From contig JAGUCH010000004.1 of the NCBI GenBank assembly GCA_019096065.1, positions 8,432,001 to 8,496,000 on the forward strand: a stretch of 64,000 nt of DNA, given 5' to 3'. A program made the position numbers and the translations under genes. The stretch is from Paracyclopina nana. Lineage: Eukaryota; Arthropoda; Copepoda; Cyclopoida; Cyclopettidae. How positions within the stretch are numbered: the stretch's first letter is position 1; each line of letters opens with the position of its first letter. The notes below the pieces were generated by a model, which ran no database searches, was not told the DNA's origin, and saw only the letters and a program-made list of their open reading frames with translations. This document shows positions 1 to 9,775 of this stretch, piece after piece.

Positions 1-3000
1 GCCAATCTGTTTGCCAGTCTTGCTGACATCAGTGCTCCAGCTAGTTCTGCTTTTGGGATGTTCAAGGACTTTGTTTTTTGAATTTTCGATTTCGTGGTCA
101 ACAGTTGCAGCTCGCCACTTTCTTTTTCTTGTAACATGGCTGTGCATGCGAATGCAGTGTCAGATCCATCACTGCACATTATCAGTCTTTTTTCCTCAAT
201 TCCTCCGCACGCTTTCCTCGGGAATGTTATGGCTGCTGCACTTTCCATCTGGCCCAGCCATTTTCCAAATTGCTTCAGTGCTCCCTTGACTTTGTCGTTC
301 TTTATTTCCTCCAAGTTTGTGTCCCACTTGATCTTGCACTCCTTTTCTGCCTGGCAGATTGTCTGGAAGCATTGTCTGGCGGGGATCACGAATGGGCTTA
401 TGATCCCAAGTGGGTCAAAGATTCTTGCGATTGTTTGGGCGATGGTCCTTTTTGTGATTTTCGATATTTCTGGTCTTTCGAACTTATATCCCAAGGTGTC
501 CTTGTCAGTGTTCCAGCTCAATCCCAATGTGGCGTGAGTGTAATCTCCGTCATCTTCCGTGGTCATGATTGCCATGGATGATTCTTTGTCTGCCTCCGGT
601 ATGTTTTCTAGCACTTCAGGTACATTTGATACAAATTTTCGTAGCTCCATTCCACAAGTCGACAAAACGCTCTTTGCTTCTTCAATGACTCTCTTTGCTA
701 GATTCTTGTCAGGGAAGGAGACCAGGACATCGTCCATGTACACTCTGATGTTGTCTTTCAGTTCTTTTGATCCATTTTTTGATATGTGATGTTTGATCAC
801 GAAGTTGGCGACACTGGGGGCTGATCTTAGTCCAAATGGCCATCTCAGGAACTGATATGCCACTCCGTTGACCCAGATGCGCAGGTATTTTTTCTGGCTG
901 TCTGCCACCTTGATCATCAGGAACATCTTTTCGATGTCCGCAGCTACAGCTACTTCACCCGACCTAAATTCGATCAGTGTGTCGTATATGTCTGCCAGGA
1001 AATTTGGTCCAGGATATTGTTCGTCATTTATGCTGATTCCCTCAAATTTTTGCTTCGCGTTGTATACGAAACGGTATTTGGTTGTCAGACTTGTTCTCTT
1101 TGGGACGCAAAAATAGGGCATGAAGTACCCATTTTTTATATCTTCTTCAGGCACCTTCTCAATAATGCCTCTTTTTTCATATTCTTCCATGGTGTTGAGG
1201 ACAGCTTCCCACACGTCACCCTCTGCTTTGTGGCTCACGTCTATGCCCCGTTGAATGGCTCTGCATTGTTTCCAGTTATTTGGCAGCCTTGGCGGGTTGT
1301 TCATGAATGGGATGTCTACTATGTAGTGTCCACTCTCTGATTGCCTGATGCTTTCCTTCATTATTTTCAGCGCCTTTTCCTCCGCCAGTGTCAGTCTTGG
1401 TTTTGCTCTCTCGCCACCCTGTATTCCAAGAGCCTCGATGCCATTGTTTCTTTCGATCAGATACTGCAGGTGTGTCTCATTTAGGGCGTCTCCAAGATTC
1501 CTTTGTGACCAGTCGTCCACCAGCATCGTGCTCTCTTGTCCATTTGACAGTGGGTGGTAGAGCATGGTCCACCCCAATGGGGTTTTTCTGACGAGTGGCC
1601 CGTCCTCCACCAAGATGTCCCTTATACTTTTCATCAGCTTCAGGTTGTCGAATCCCAAAAGCATTCTCACTGGCCCTTTTGCTGGCTTTGGGAAGTTGAT
1701 GTGGCTTATTTGACTGTATGCGCTCTTTATCTCGTTGGGATCGATTGCCTCAATCGTGGTAGGTAGTCCAAATGTCCTGGTTTTGACCTCGTGGTACTTT
1801 GTTGCTCCCACTGGTCGCATGTAGATCTTGCTCTTCATTGACTCCCTTCTGATCTTTTTGTTGTCTCCCACCACGTGCACGGTCATTGGTTCCTTTGTTC
1901 CTTCCAATTGCAGGCACTCTTCCACCGTGCTATCGTTGATGGTCACACTCGATCCTTCGTCCATGACCATGTTTATGGTCATTGGGTTCTTGAACTCTGG
2001 ATCTCTTGAGATTTCAACCGGCACAGTTCTCCATGACTTTGTCATGCCTCCAAATATGGCCACCACCTCTTCGTCTCCCTTTGAGTCTTGCTCATTGGCC
2101 GGGCACTTTTGACCCAGTCCAACTAGGGCGACGCTGTCTTCTTGGCTTTTCACCAATTTTTCCACGTTCATGTTCAGCTGTGTTATTGATGCGAGCAGAG
2201 CGGCATTGATCGAGCCTTCTGACGCGCTTCGTCTTTTCGTTGGGATGTGGAGCTTGGTATTATGTTTGTCTGAGCCGCACTTGTTGCAGGTGCTTTTCGA
2301 TTTGCATTTTTCCAGCTTGTGTCTGCCTGCGATGCACCGCGTGCACAGTCTTGATTCGTTGACCTTGTTGATGATTTCTTTCAATGGAAAGTCCCCCCAT
2401 TTTGGGCAGTCAATCCCTTTGTGGCCATCGGTGTCGCACACAAAACAAGGTCCTCCTCTATTTGCTAGGAGTATGTTTTCATCATCACTGTCCATGCCTT
2501 CCTCCTCGCTCCACTCCTCCTCGTCTGTGTCGTCAGCTGCAAGTACTTTTTCGTGTGCGTTTTTTGTGTAATTTTTGTACCTGTTGTAGCTCTTGTAGGG
2601 CTTGGCCTTTTTGCTCTGCTCGTCTCCCCCGGTGGTGCTTGTGATGTTTTTGAGTATGTTCTCGGCCTTCAGACTACTCATATGCTCCTTTGTGCGCTCC
2701 CTGGCCCATGTGAAGAACAGCCTCAGAGAATTCTCAGACTGCCATCTTTGGGTTTTGTATGACTTGTAGTCCCTCTCCGTTTCACGGTCCATCTTCATCG
2801 TCGACAGCAGTTCGTCCTCGCCATTCAATGGGTCTTTGCCCTGCTTGGCTTTTTGTATCAGAATCTTGCTGACCAGGTTCTGCACGTCGTCGATGGTGTT
2901 TGCATTTCTGATTGACATCTGTGGCATCTGTCTCAGTTTTTCCAGCAATGTTTGGACCAACTCCTTTGCTTCTCCTGGCCAGTGGCCATAGTCGGTCTCC

Positions 3001-4508
3001 AGAGTATCCAATGCTGTAATGAAACCTGTTGCGTTGCAATCGAAGTCATATATCTTGGAGAATGCTCGTCCTGTTGTCCAACTCTTCAGTGTTGCCATCT
3101 TTTCGAACCAGTCCATGTTCTTCTTCATGACTATACGTGCGTGGACAAACTCTCTGAATACTCTGTATTTGTCTGGGTTTTCCCCGTCGAAGGTCATCTT
3201 GAAGTTGTCCTTGTATGTGTCCCTTGGGAGCGTTGGGTCGTAGTACTTGTCGAGATCCTTCATCTGGATGAGGTCAGCCCAGCACGCATCGTCTCTGATT
3301 ATTTGCTTTGCTCGCTCGATCGCTGTATTTTGTGCTAAGAACTTTTGCTCTTCTCTACACCTTGTGTCGTATTCGTCTGGCTTGATTGTTGTGCCAGCCA
3401 TGTGGGGACCAAAACTCGCGGGTGACCACCCACTGCAGTCTTGGTTTTGTCCCCCCGATGTCCCGAGTGTCGGTGTTGGTGGTGGGCAATAATTGAAGAA
3501 TGCGCTGCTTTGCCTTGTTGTGGAGTTTGCCATTGGCTGGACCCACGTAGTTTGCATGAATTTCAGTTCTTCTGCCACTTGTCTTGCCCCACACACTAGC
3601 GAAGATGTGTCAACTTTGAAGTTGTTTCTTGCGATCGAGTTCTTAATGTGCTTCTCAATGGTCTCCCTGGTTTGTTCTCTGCTTTTGGCCTCCTCGATAA
3701 GCCTCAGTCTGACCTCCGGGGTGGCTTCTCGTCCCTTCTTTGTACAATCTTGCACTGCTTTCACTTCCTGTTCGTGCCTTTTTATCAGCTCATCCAGTTC
3801 GGCCTGGGATGCCGGCTCTTTTGGTTGTTGCTGCTCCTCCTCCTGGGCCGCCTGCTGGCCCTGGCCCTGCTGTGCCTGGGGTGGACTCTTTTCCATGTCT
3901 TCTGCCCAGTTTTTGGTGTACAGTGCGCGATGTACTTTTTGGGCCTGGTGGATTGCCCTTCGGTAGTCTTGTAGCAGTTGTTGGACGTGAGCTGCCTTGA
4001 ATTCAGCTGCTGCTGCCGGAGGGAGTGCTTGCATCACTGAGGTTGCTGCGTTGGCCGCGTCCTTTTGCAGCTGCACTAACCGACCCCAGATGGCCTTGCT
4101 CTCCTTCTCTCTGAGGTCCGGCCTCGCCAGTTGTGCCTTGATGTCGTTTAGGCCCTTCTTCCTGTCCTCCAGGTCGTCCACGAACTCCTCGACCATCTCC
4201 TCGGGAGTTGGTGTCAACAGGTCCTCGGCGGGTCGTGCTGAGGCCATCGTGTCGTCGATTGCGTCCTCGTTGACTATCAATTCCTCCTCCTCGGACAGCT
4301 CTAGCCTCGAGTCTTCCACCGCCCTCGTGTAGTCTAATAGAGAAAGGTCCAAGTTGATCCTTGCCTGGAAGTCCTCGCTGAGCTGCAGTGTTCGATCCTG
4401 CCTTTGGTCTTGCTTCTTTACTTCCTTGCCGTAGACCCAGTCTCCCAGTCTGGTTGGTGGCTTCCTCTTTCTCGGTGGGTGACGATCGTCGTCTCCTCTT
4501 TGTGACAT
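1..4508 (-). CDS. BEL/Pao gag-pol polyprotein of element E (3' end outside window)
   Basis: Reading the minus strand from the ATG at 4508, I found no stop codon down to base 1, which is 1502 codons. The frame therefore looks intact and continues past the left edge. It encodes a long Gag, then a CCHC knuckle (about residues 690-705, CFVC..GH...C) with two more Cys/His clusters, an aspartic-protease region with D-E-G-S in place of D-T/S-G (about residue 850), a reverse transcriptase with YMDD (plus-strand 729-740), and the start of RNase H (CSDGSD, near base 160). Integrase would lie beyond the edge. Family assignment rests on the domain order and on collinearity with the complete element A in this window. 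It is clearly diverged from A, B and C and uses a different primer binding site. Whether it also carries the exonuclease ORF cannot be seen. Confidence 0.9.
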   Translation of the reverse strand, partial: MSQRGDDDRHPPRKRKPPTRLGDWVYGKEVKKQDQRQDRTLQLSEDFQARINLDLSLLDYTRAVEDSRLELSEEEELIVNEDAIDDTMASARPAEDLLTPTPEEMVEEFVDDLEDRKKGLNDIKAQLARPDLREKESKAIWGRLVQLQKDAANAATSVMQALPPAAAAEFKAAHVQQLLQDYRRAIHQAQKVHRALYTKNWAEDMEKSPPQAQQGQGQQAAQEEEQQQPKEPASQAELDELIKRHEQEVKAVQDCTKKGREATPEVRLRLIEEAKSREQTRETIEKHIKNSIARNNFKVDTSSLVCGARQVAEELKFMQTTWVQPMANSTTRQSSAFFNYCPPPTPTLGTSGGQNQDCSGWSPASFGPHMAGTTIKPDEYDTRCREEQKFLAQNTAIERAKQIIRDDACWADLIQMKDLDKYYDPTLPRDTYKDNFKMTFDGENPDKYRVFREFVHARIVMKKNMDWFEKMATLKSWTTGRAFSKIYDFDCNATGFITALDTLETDYGHWPGEAKELVQTLLEKLRQMPQMSIRNANTIDDVQNLVSKILIQKAKQGKDPLNGEDELLSTMKMDRETERDYKSYKTQRWQSENSLRLFFTWARERTKEHMSSLKAENILKNITSTTGGDEQSKKAKPYKSYNRYKNYTKNAHEKVLAADDTDEEEWSEEEGMDSDDENILLANRGGPCFVCDTDGHKGIDCPKWGDFPLKEIINKVNESRLCTRCIAGRHKLEKCKSKSTCNKCGSDKHNTKLHIPTKRRSASEGSINAALLASITQLNMNVEKLVKSQEDSVALVGLGQKCPANEQDSKGDEEVVAIFGGMTKSWRTVPVEISRDPEFKNPMTINMVMDEGSSVTINDSTVEECLQLEGTKEPMTVHVVGDNKKIRRESMKSKIYMRPVGATKYHEVKTRTFGLPTTIEAIDPNEIKSAYSQISHINFPKPAKGPVRMLLGFDNLKLMKSIRDILVEDGPLVRKTPLGWTMLYHPLSNGQESTMLVDDWSQRNLGDALNETHLQYLIERNNGIEALGIQGGERAKPRLTLAEEKALKIMKESIRQSESGHYIVDIPFMNNPPRLPNNWKQCRAIQRGIDVSHKAEGDVWEAVLNTMEEYEKRGIIEKVPEEDIKNGYFMPYFCVPKRTSLTTKYRFVYNAKQKFEGISINDEQYPGPNFLADIYDTLIEFRSGEVAVAADIEKMFLMIKVADSQKKYLRIWVNGVAYQFLRWPFGLRSAPSVANFVIKHHISKNGSKELKDNIRVYMDDVLVSFPDKNLAKRVIEEAKSVLSTCGMELRKFVSNVPEVLENIPEADKESSMAIMTTEDDGDYTHATLGLSWNTDKDTLGYKFERPEISKITKRTIAQTIARIFDPLGIISPFVIPARQCFQTICQAEKECKIKWDTNLEEIKNDKVKGALKQFGKWLGQMESAAAITFPRKACGGIEEKRLIMCSDGSDTAFACTAMLQEKESGELQLLTTKSKIQKTKSLNIPKAELAGALMSARLANRL

Positions 4509-4562
4509 GGATTTTTTGGCTTGGCTCAGTTTTTGAGACTAAAAATCTCCCGCGTGAATTTG

Positions 4563-4576
4563 CTCGTTGGGCGCCA
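4563..4576 (-). promoter_or_regulatory. Primer binding site of element E
   Basis: On the minus strand the sequence directly after the LTR end is TGGCGCCCAACGAG. It begins with TGG, the complement of a tRNA CCA end, and abuts the ACA end of the LTR. The first 12 bases are identical in element G and in the BEL relic at 16.9 kb. The primer tRNA was not determined. Confidence 0.8.
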
Positions 4577-4822
4577 TGTTCTCGTCTCGCAGAATCGAAG
4601 GTGGAAAGGCCGGGACCGGGTCCACGGATGGTGGAGACGAGCTGAGGTCGGCCTCCGTATGCAAGGGCGATGATGGAGGCCGGATGGATGGAATGATGTA
4701 GATCACTGAATAAAACTATGTGAATCAGAATGCGGTGTAGTGGTCGTTTATTCAGACTTTTCGCGAGAAAATCTAAATAACAACTAACGTCAATTTGTTG
4801 ATTTTTACAGAGTTTGTTTACA
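4577..4822 (-). repeat. 5' LTR of element E (outer end estimated)
   Basis: The inner end is set by the primer binding site at 4576. In element sense the LTR ends in ACA. A minus-strand poly(A) signal AATAAA lies at about 4747-4752 in a context (GAATAAACGACC) resembling the LTRs of A, B and C. The outer end is inferred from a TGTAAAC start at 4822; 4831 is an alternative. The matching 3' LTR is outside the window, so length and target duplication cannot be confirmed. Confidence 0.55.
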
Positions 4823-5422
4823 ATCGGAACATTTCGGTATTAGCAAAACGCAACCTCGTAAAGAGATATACACAGACTTATTGAAGCGGCGTTTTCGCGA
4901 AACGATTTTTAGGGCGCTAATTCGAGCCGATTTGCGAGATTGACATTTTGGCTTGTTTCGTGCTAGCAATGCCAATCCCAAGATGAGCTGGTGTATCTGA
5001 TCATCAACTAAGATTCTCCTGCTAGCTGCTTTGGATCCATGCATGTTGTACCTCCATGTAGCTTTATTCGTGCCAGCAAAACAGCTCATACGATTCGCTC
5101 CTTTAGCAATGTACGCAAGTTGTGGCCTCCCCCTGAAAGCCGGTCACGCGTCTTACGCAACTTCGAGGACTGTATGGGGTGCATAGCGAGATGTGCGCAC
5201 CCCAGGTCGAGCTTGCCGCTCGGACGCGGCGCAGTCGAGGTAGAATTGTCTTGAAGGGTCGACGGTGTTGGACATGGGCAAAATAGCCTCTGTACAATGC
5301 TTGGCGAGTCATCAGCTCACGCACTGATTCGCGTGTTGCTGTCAAGCCAGATTCTCTTGCAATTTTGGACAGGCTGCGCAATTGGTCAAGGTAATGCTCG
5401 TAAAAGTGACAACCAAATCTGA
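4823..5422. other. Stretch without recognised gene
   Basis: It holds several short overlapping open frames on both strands but no recognisable domain, long frame or repeat. GC content rises from about 5.1 kb toward the open frame that follows. This may be the 5' part of the unidentified gene at 5.4-7 kb or unrelated flank. Confidence 0.3.
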
Positions 5423-5848
5423 TCGCAGCTTCCAAACGCAGGTTGCGCCAGACGCAGGTGCAGCCAGCTGATCAGTGGGAGGAATTTGTCCTACAAGCGA
5501 GCCTTGCAGATCGTGCAAAGCGAGGCCTACTTGGAGGCGGCGGACTTGAGCATTTTGCGTCGACATCGGAGACAAGTGGACGACTACGCCGGCTTTCTCG
5601 ATCTGGATTCCTCGGTGCGAGTGACCACGCTGGCGGAGTTGTGCGCCGCTCCCAGCGCTTACGTTGCCGCCGAACTCGACGAGGCTTGCTCAAACTGTAT
5701 TCATCGCTGTTCAGAGCCGTCGTTGTTCAAGTTTGCCAACTGCAGGCAAGAATTTCGAGTAGATACATGCAGTGCAGAGGGGGATTTTTGGCACTTTTGC
5801 AGGCAATATAATAAAATCAGGCGCATTATATCTCAGCTTCGGCTCTGA
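5423..5848 (+). CDS. Unrecognised open frame, possible exon
   Basis: A stop-free plus-strand frame follows a TGA at 5420. I do not recognise the product. It is rich in Ala, Arg, Cys and acidic residues (for example LEAADLSILRRH and ELDEACSNC), with high GC and strong third-position GC, unlike the AT-rich flanks, which suggests past or present coding. It has no clear ATG start, and several CAG acceptor-like sites lie near its 5' end. It may be an exon of the same gene as the frame at 5866-6963, but I could not find a splice that joins them in phase. A decayed gene or viral fragment is equally possible. Confidence 0.25.
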   Translation, partial: SQLPNAGCARRRCSQLISGRNLSYKRALQIVQSEAYLEAADLSILRRHRRQVDDYAGFLDLDSSVRVTTLAELCAAPSAYVAAELDEACSNCIHRCSEPSLFKFANCRQEFRVDTCSAEGDFWHFCRQYNKIRRIISQLRL

Positions 5849-5865
5849 ACAGATGGTGCCGTTGA

Positions 5866-6963
5866 GAAGACTTTGCGCTGGCCTGCTCCAGCGGCAGCGG
5901 CCCGTGCGCGTATACAAACGTCATCAGCGGAGCCGTTTATGCGCTGCCATTCGCCGCTTACGATGCCGTGAGGGCGCAATGCATCGCATACTCGGGCGAG
6001 CAGTACCGGGCTTTCTGCCCGCCACTCGCCGTTGCTAATGCCACTACCGACCAGGCCGCGACCGGCAACCGGGCAAGCAATGCGAACTTGCTTGCGATGG
6101 AGGGGGCGAGATTTGCCGGCCTCAATGCAGCGGCCTACTTCGCAGCGGTGCTGGCCATGAATCCCCAGTTCCCACTCGTCAACGCTCAGGCAACTCCCCC
6201 GGGCAACCCTGCCCCAGGCACCCCCTTGGGAGGGGGCTCGCCCTCTGGTCCAGCTTTAAGCCTCGTGCCCCTGGGTCTCGTGGCGGTGGCCACGTTCCCT
6301 CCCTACGCCACCCCGAGGACTTTCCCTGCGCAATCTGTGATATTTTCGGAGGTGCCTCAAATTCTGGCTACTCGTGGCATCGGCAAGCGTTCGTTGCCAG
6401 CCCAATTTGCTTGGATCGAGCCGCTCCGCGTTTGGCTCGCCTCGATGAGAGCCCATAACAGAAGGCTGGGGGTGCTGCGCAAGTTCGAGAACCTGTTGAC
6501 AAAAGCGTGGAGCAAAGTGCGGCGATTGAACAGAAACGTCAAGTGCTTGAGGACGAGACTTTACGCCACTACCCATTCAAAGCAAATCGATATGGTGAGA
6601 CGATCATCCCCAGCTCACGCAACAGCGCTCGCAGCAAAGAATGAGGCGTTGGACGAAGAGGTGAACAGCCTTGATGACTGCATCGAGGAGATTGGTGAGC
6701 CACTTTACGGTTTCAGAACCAATGTGACGCTCGTGGAGGACCAACGGTGCATTCCTGGCCAAACTTGCGATGCCAGCACTGACTTCGGTACGGAAATCCC
6801 GAATTTACACCTCTATGACAACCCTTTTAATCTCATTTTCAGACTTTTCCTCGAGGCAAACGGGCGAAGAATTTTCGTCAGAGGCCCCGCCAGATTGCAG
6901 AGTCTCATTGTGCTAGGCGCAAAGTCCTCGATCGACATCTACGGTGAAAGACATTTCTGTTGA
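5866..6963 (+). CDS. Unrecognised GC-rich open frame, about 365 codons
   Basis: The frame is open from the base after a TGA at 5863-5865 to the TGA at 6961-6963. The first ATG is at 6097, giving 288 residues. I do not recognise it. In order it shows a small hydrophobic Ala-rich region, a Pro/Gly-rich linker (around 6190-6260), a second hydrophobic stretch, a basic and partly helical segment (around 6420-6620), and a Cys-containing C-terminal region. There is no catalytic motif I can name. Codon composition is GC-biased compared with the AT-rich DNA on both sides. It could be a host exon, a domesticated gene or an endogenous viral fragment. Confidence 0.3.
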   Translation, partial: EDFALACSSGSGPCAYTNVISGAVYALPFAAYDAVRAQCIAYSGEQYRAFCPPLAVANATTDQAATGNRASNANLLAMEGARFAGLNAAAYFAAVLAMNPQFPLVNAQATPPGNPAPGTPLGGGSPSGPALSLVPLGLVAVATFPPYATPRTFPAQSVIFSEVPQILATRGIGKRSLPAQFAWIEPLRVWLASMRAHNRRLGVLRKFENLLTKAWSKVRRLNRNVKCLRTRLYATTHSKQIDMVRRSSPAHATALAAKNEALDEEVNSLDDCIEEIGEPLYGFRTNVTLVEDQRCIPGQTCDASTDFGTEIPNLHLYDNPFNLIFRLFLEANGRRIFVRGPARLQSLIVLGAKSSIDIYGERHFC

Positions 6964-8675
6964 GCCTGATCGAGTTGTTCATGTTTAAGTAGCTGCCAGA
7001 GATGGGGCCAATGTTGGTCTGGATAAGAGTTCCCTGCGTTCGCACGTCACGCGCGTGTTCACGTTATGGGTCTAATACGCCTTGACATCAATTGGGCAAT
7101 CCGCTTCCAAAACATTCAAGACATCACTAGAATGTCTGACTACTCACCAAAAAGCACGCGGCATAAGAGAAATCTGGCCAAACAGCTTTTAGCGTCAAAA
7201 CTTGCCCAGACTGTGCTATCCGCCGAGGAGAGAACCATAAAATATCGACCTTGACACGATGAGATAAGGAAATTTCACTATGACCACTAATTATGACGCA
7301 AGGTGGGTCTCATTTCACAGCAAGATTTTAGAGCCGGAGACCACATCGAAGGTGGAGAGAGTGAAATAACGGATTCGTTTTTTCTTAAGGATGGTTTGTG
7401 AATAGCCCCAAAAAAGGACGGAACGCAACGGAAGATGCCCCAGCACGCTGCCGATTGTCTGTCGTCATCGAGGCCTCAGCGCCAGATTGTTCTTTTTCAA
7501 TTAGTGTGAGATGTGATGCTGTACTGAATACAAGTCAATTTTAGTCTTGCAGTCCTCATTTAATGTAGTCATGTGTAATGCAGTCTTGGTTAGCTGTCAG
7601 CCCAACTAGAAAAAATTCGGGGGCGAAAACAGACACAAGCTGTGAAAATTGAAGCATTGCCGAGATCGGCATGAAGCAGCTGAGATGATCCAGGCTTGGC
7701 AGCATCACCTTCCGTCAGTCCTTGAACAGGGCCGAGGTCAAATCATCTGGAGATGGTCTACTTCAGCAGCATGAACTGGGTGGGGCTAGTTGCGGAAGTG
7801 ATCACTGCCAGTATCGCTGAAGACCGTAAAGACCACGTTGGACAGAGCCTTGGGATCACCTGGAATCCACGCACGATCGATGGGATGCTTGGATTTCAGA
7901 TAGAGCAAAAGGATGAACTCTAAGTGGATCACGAAAAAAGAATCTTGAATCTCAGAAATCAGGACAGTTTTAATGTCTGATTGGCATGAAATCCAAAATG
8001 TAACTGAAAGAATAACGCAGTGTTTCGGCGGGAATTGACATTTTCCGCCAACGCTCTCAGCAGCTGCGCTAACGGCTCGTTGCATCGCGAATCCCTGCCG
8101 GGAACAACAGTCCCCTCTGCAAAGATCTTCGGCGGCTGCTCTTAAAAGAAGGCATTTTTTTGTACATGCACGTGCACAGTGGGTCAAAAAGCCATTTTCA
8201 CGCGCACGAGAAAATCCGCCAAATCGCCCGAATTCTCATTCCAATTTTCAAATTCTAATTGGATTGACTTCTAGGCAATGAAAAGAGCCAAAATTGGTTT
8301 GAATTGACAGATACATATTCAAATTTGACTTCGAAATCAAACTTTGCTTGAAAAAGTGTTCAGCAAGAAAAATGGTAGAATAGCCATTTTTGGCCATTTT
8401 TTGGGCATCCATGACTTTTGATTGGAATCGATTTGAATTGTTCTTTTATGACTGAGAGGTCAATCAGACCCCATTTAATGATTATTCATCAAAATTGGCT
8501 GCGGAAATTTGCAGACTTGGGAGCCCAGAATGTTAGTTTTTAGCTTACGGCCCTATGAAAATTGACTCCTACGATTTCGCGAGGTTTTTTCCCGTGCGCG
8601 TCCTGAAGGCATTTTGAGCCACTGTGACGTGGTATGATAAAATCAGACATAGAGTAATTAAACATGGTCTCAGTT
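6964..8675. other. No recognised gene
   Basis: Mostly AT-rich DNA with scattered short open frames. The longest minus-strand frame (7786-8187) has low-complexity hydrophobic content and no recognisable domain. I see no LTR, inverted repeat or RNA gene here. Confidence 0.4.
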
Positions 8676-8985
8676 CTTTTGCCCTTGGTCGTTTGCTCTT
8701 GGTCATTTTTCCCTTGTCCGTTTGAGTCTTTTGCCAAGGAGACTTTTGCCCCTGGGGACTTTTGCCTGTGGGATATTTGCCCTCGTGACATTTGCTCTTG
8801 CAGAAGTTTGCCCTAAGACTTTTGCCCGTAGATAATTTTGCCTTAACGACTTTTGCTCTTGGGGACTCTTGCCATTGGGGACGTTTGCCCTTGGGCACTT
8901 TTGCCCTTGAGATTTCAGCCCTTGCGAACTTTTGCACTTGGGGACATTTGCCTTTTGGGACTTTTCCCCTAAGGTACTTTTTAAT
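8676..8985 (+). repeat. Degenerate 15-bp minisatellite (ACTTTTGCCCTTGGG type)
   Basis: About 20 imperfect copies of a unit close to GACTTTTGCCCTTGG run head to tail. Because the unit is 15 bp, spurious open frames appear in several phases, with Lys/Gly/Pro-rich translations on the minus strand. The same unit builds the arms of the foldback FB2 at 58.0-59.2 kb. No inverted partner array lies next to this copy. Confidence 0.85.
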
Positions 8986-9215
8986 ATCATCAAAGGGGAT
9001 CACGCGCGAGTGCGAGCACGGAGCGAAAAAAGTACCACATATACATACGGACTAAAATCGCCGTAACTTTGCCGTTACGTAACTTTTCCGCCATTTAAGC
9101 ACATTTGGAATCGGGGCAGCGCGCCCTTTAATTTGAGCCCAAAATTAGTCGTCTAAATGCGGCGTAAAAGAAAGTTGCAATTTTCTCCGTCGTCCTTGAG
9201 CCTAGAGCAAAAACA

Positions 9216-9488
9216 GCCTTAGTGGAACAACAGTTTTGAGTAGGGATAATTCCTACGCGAGATGGCGCTGGGAGCTCCATCGGGGCAGATTATTTTCGTA
9301 ATTCAAGGGTTTCAGTGGGTTTTAATGAACTTTTAAGGTAAACTATATGATATTTCGACGCATCAAAGGGAGTTTGGCTTTTTCAGCAATTGTAAACCGA
9401 GTTTTAGAGCATTTTTTTTCGTACTGCCCCGATGAGCGACTGAAGCGCCACTCTGTGCTAAAATACCGCAACTAAGTTCCACTAAGGC
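9216..9488. mobile_element. MITE copy D1, 273 bp
   Basis: Terminal inverted repeats GCCTTAGTGGAAC bound a 273-bp unit with no coding capacity. A second copy of the same length (D2) lies at 30.06-56.04 kb, split by element C. Copy D1 sits inside the left arm of FB1 and is absent from the corresponding position of the right arm, so it arrived after FB1 formed. The right arm differs locally by a small duplication, so a clean empty site is not seen. Confidence 0.85.
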
Positions 9489-9775
9489 TATTGAGGTCAA
9501 ATTGTTGAATTAGCCATAGCTCATTGCAGGAATATCAATAAAATGTAATTTTGAACCATTGCAACCGCCTCAACATGCCATTTAATTTGAGCCCAAAAAA
9601 GTTGTCAAAATGCAGCGTACAAGAAAATTACCTGTATCTCAGTTCTCCTTTGGCTTTAAGCCAAACCAAAGACAGTTTTAGAAATCCCAGCCCGAGCTCT
9701 ACAAATGTTATTTTATAGACTTTTCCCAAAAATTCCATTATAATGCCTCAAAATTGCCATTTTCGTGTTTATTTG

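Noticed and set aside
5103-5435. 110-codon minus-strand frame opposite the unidentified GC-rich region
   Set aside because: No recognisable domain; several overlapping frames on both strands are expected in GC-rich DNA.
7786-8187. 133-codon minus-strand frame
   Set aside because: No domain and AT-rich composition; probably chance.
8569-9003. Lys/Gly/Pro-rich minus-strand frames
   Set aside because: Also products of the 15-bp array.
9400-9410. AACCGAG in the MITEs (also near 55955) as further members of the hairpin family
   Set aside because: No complementary flanks; it lies in AAACCGAGTTT and does not match the GAC/GTC closure.
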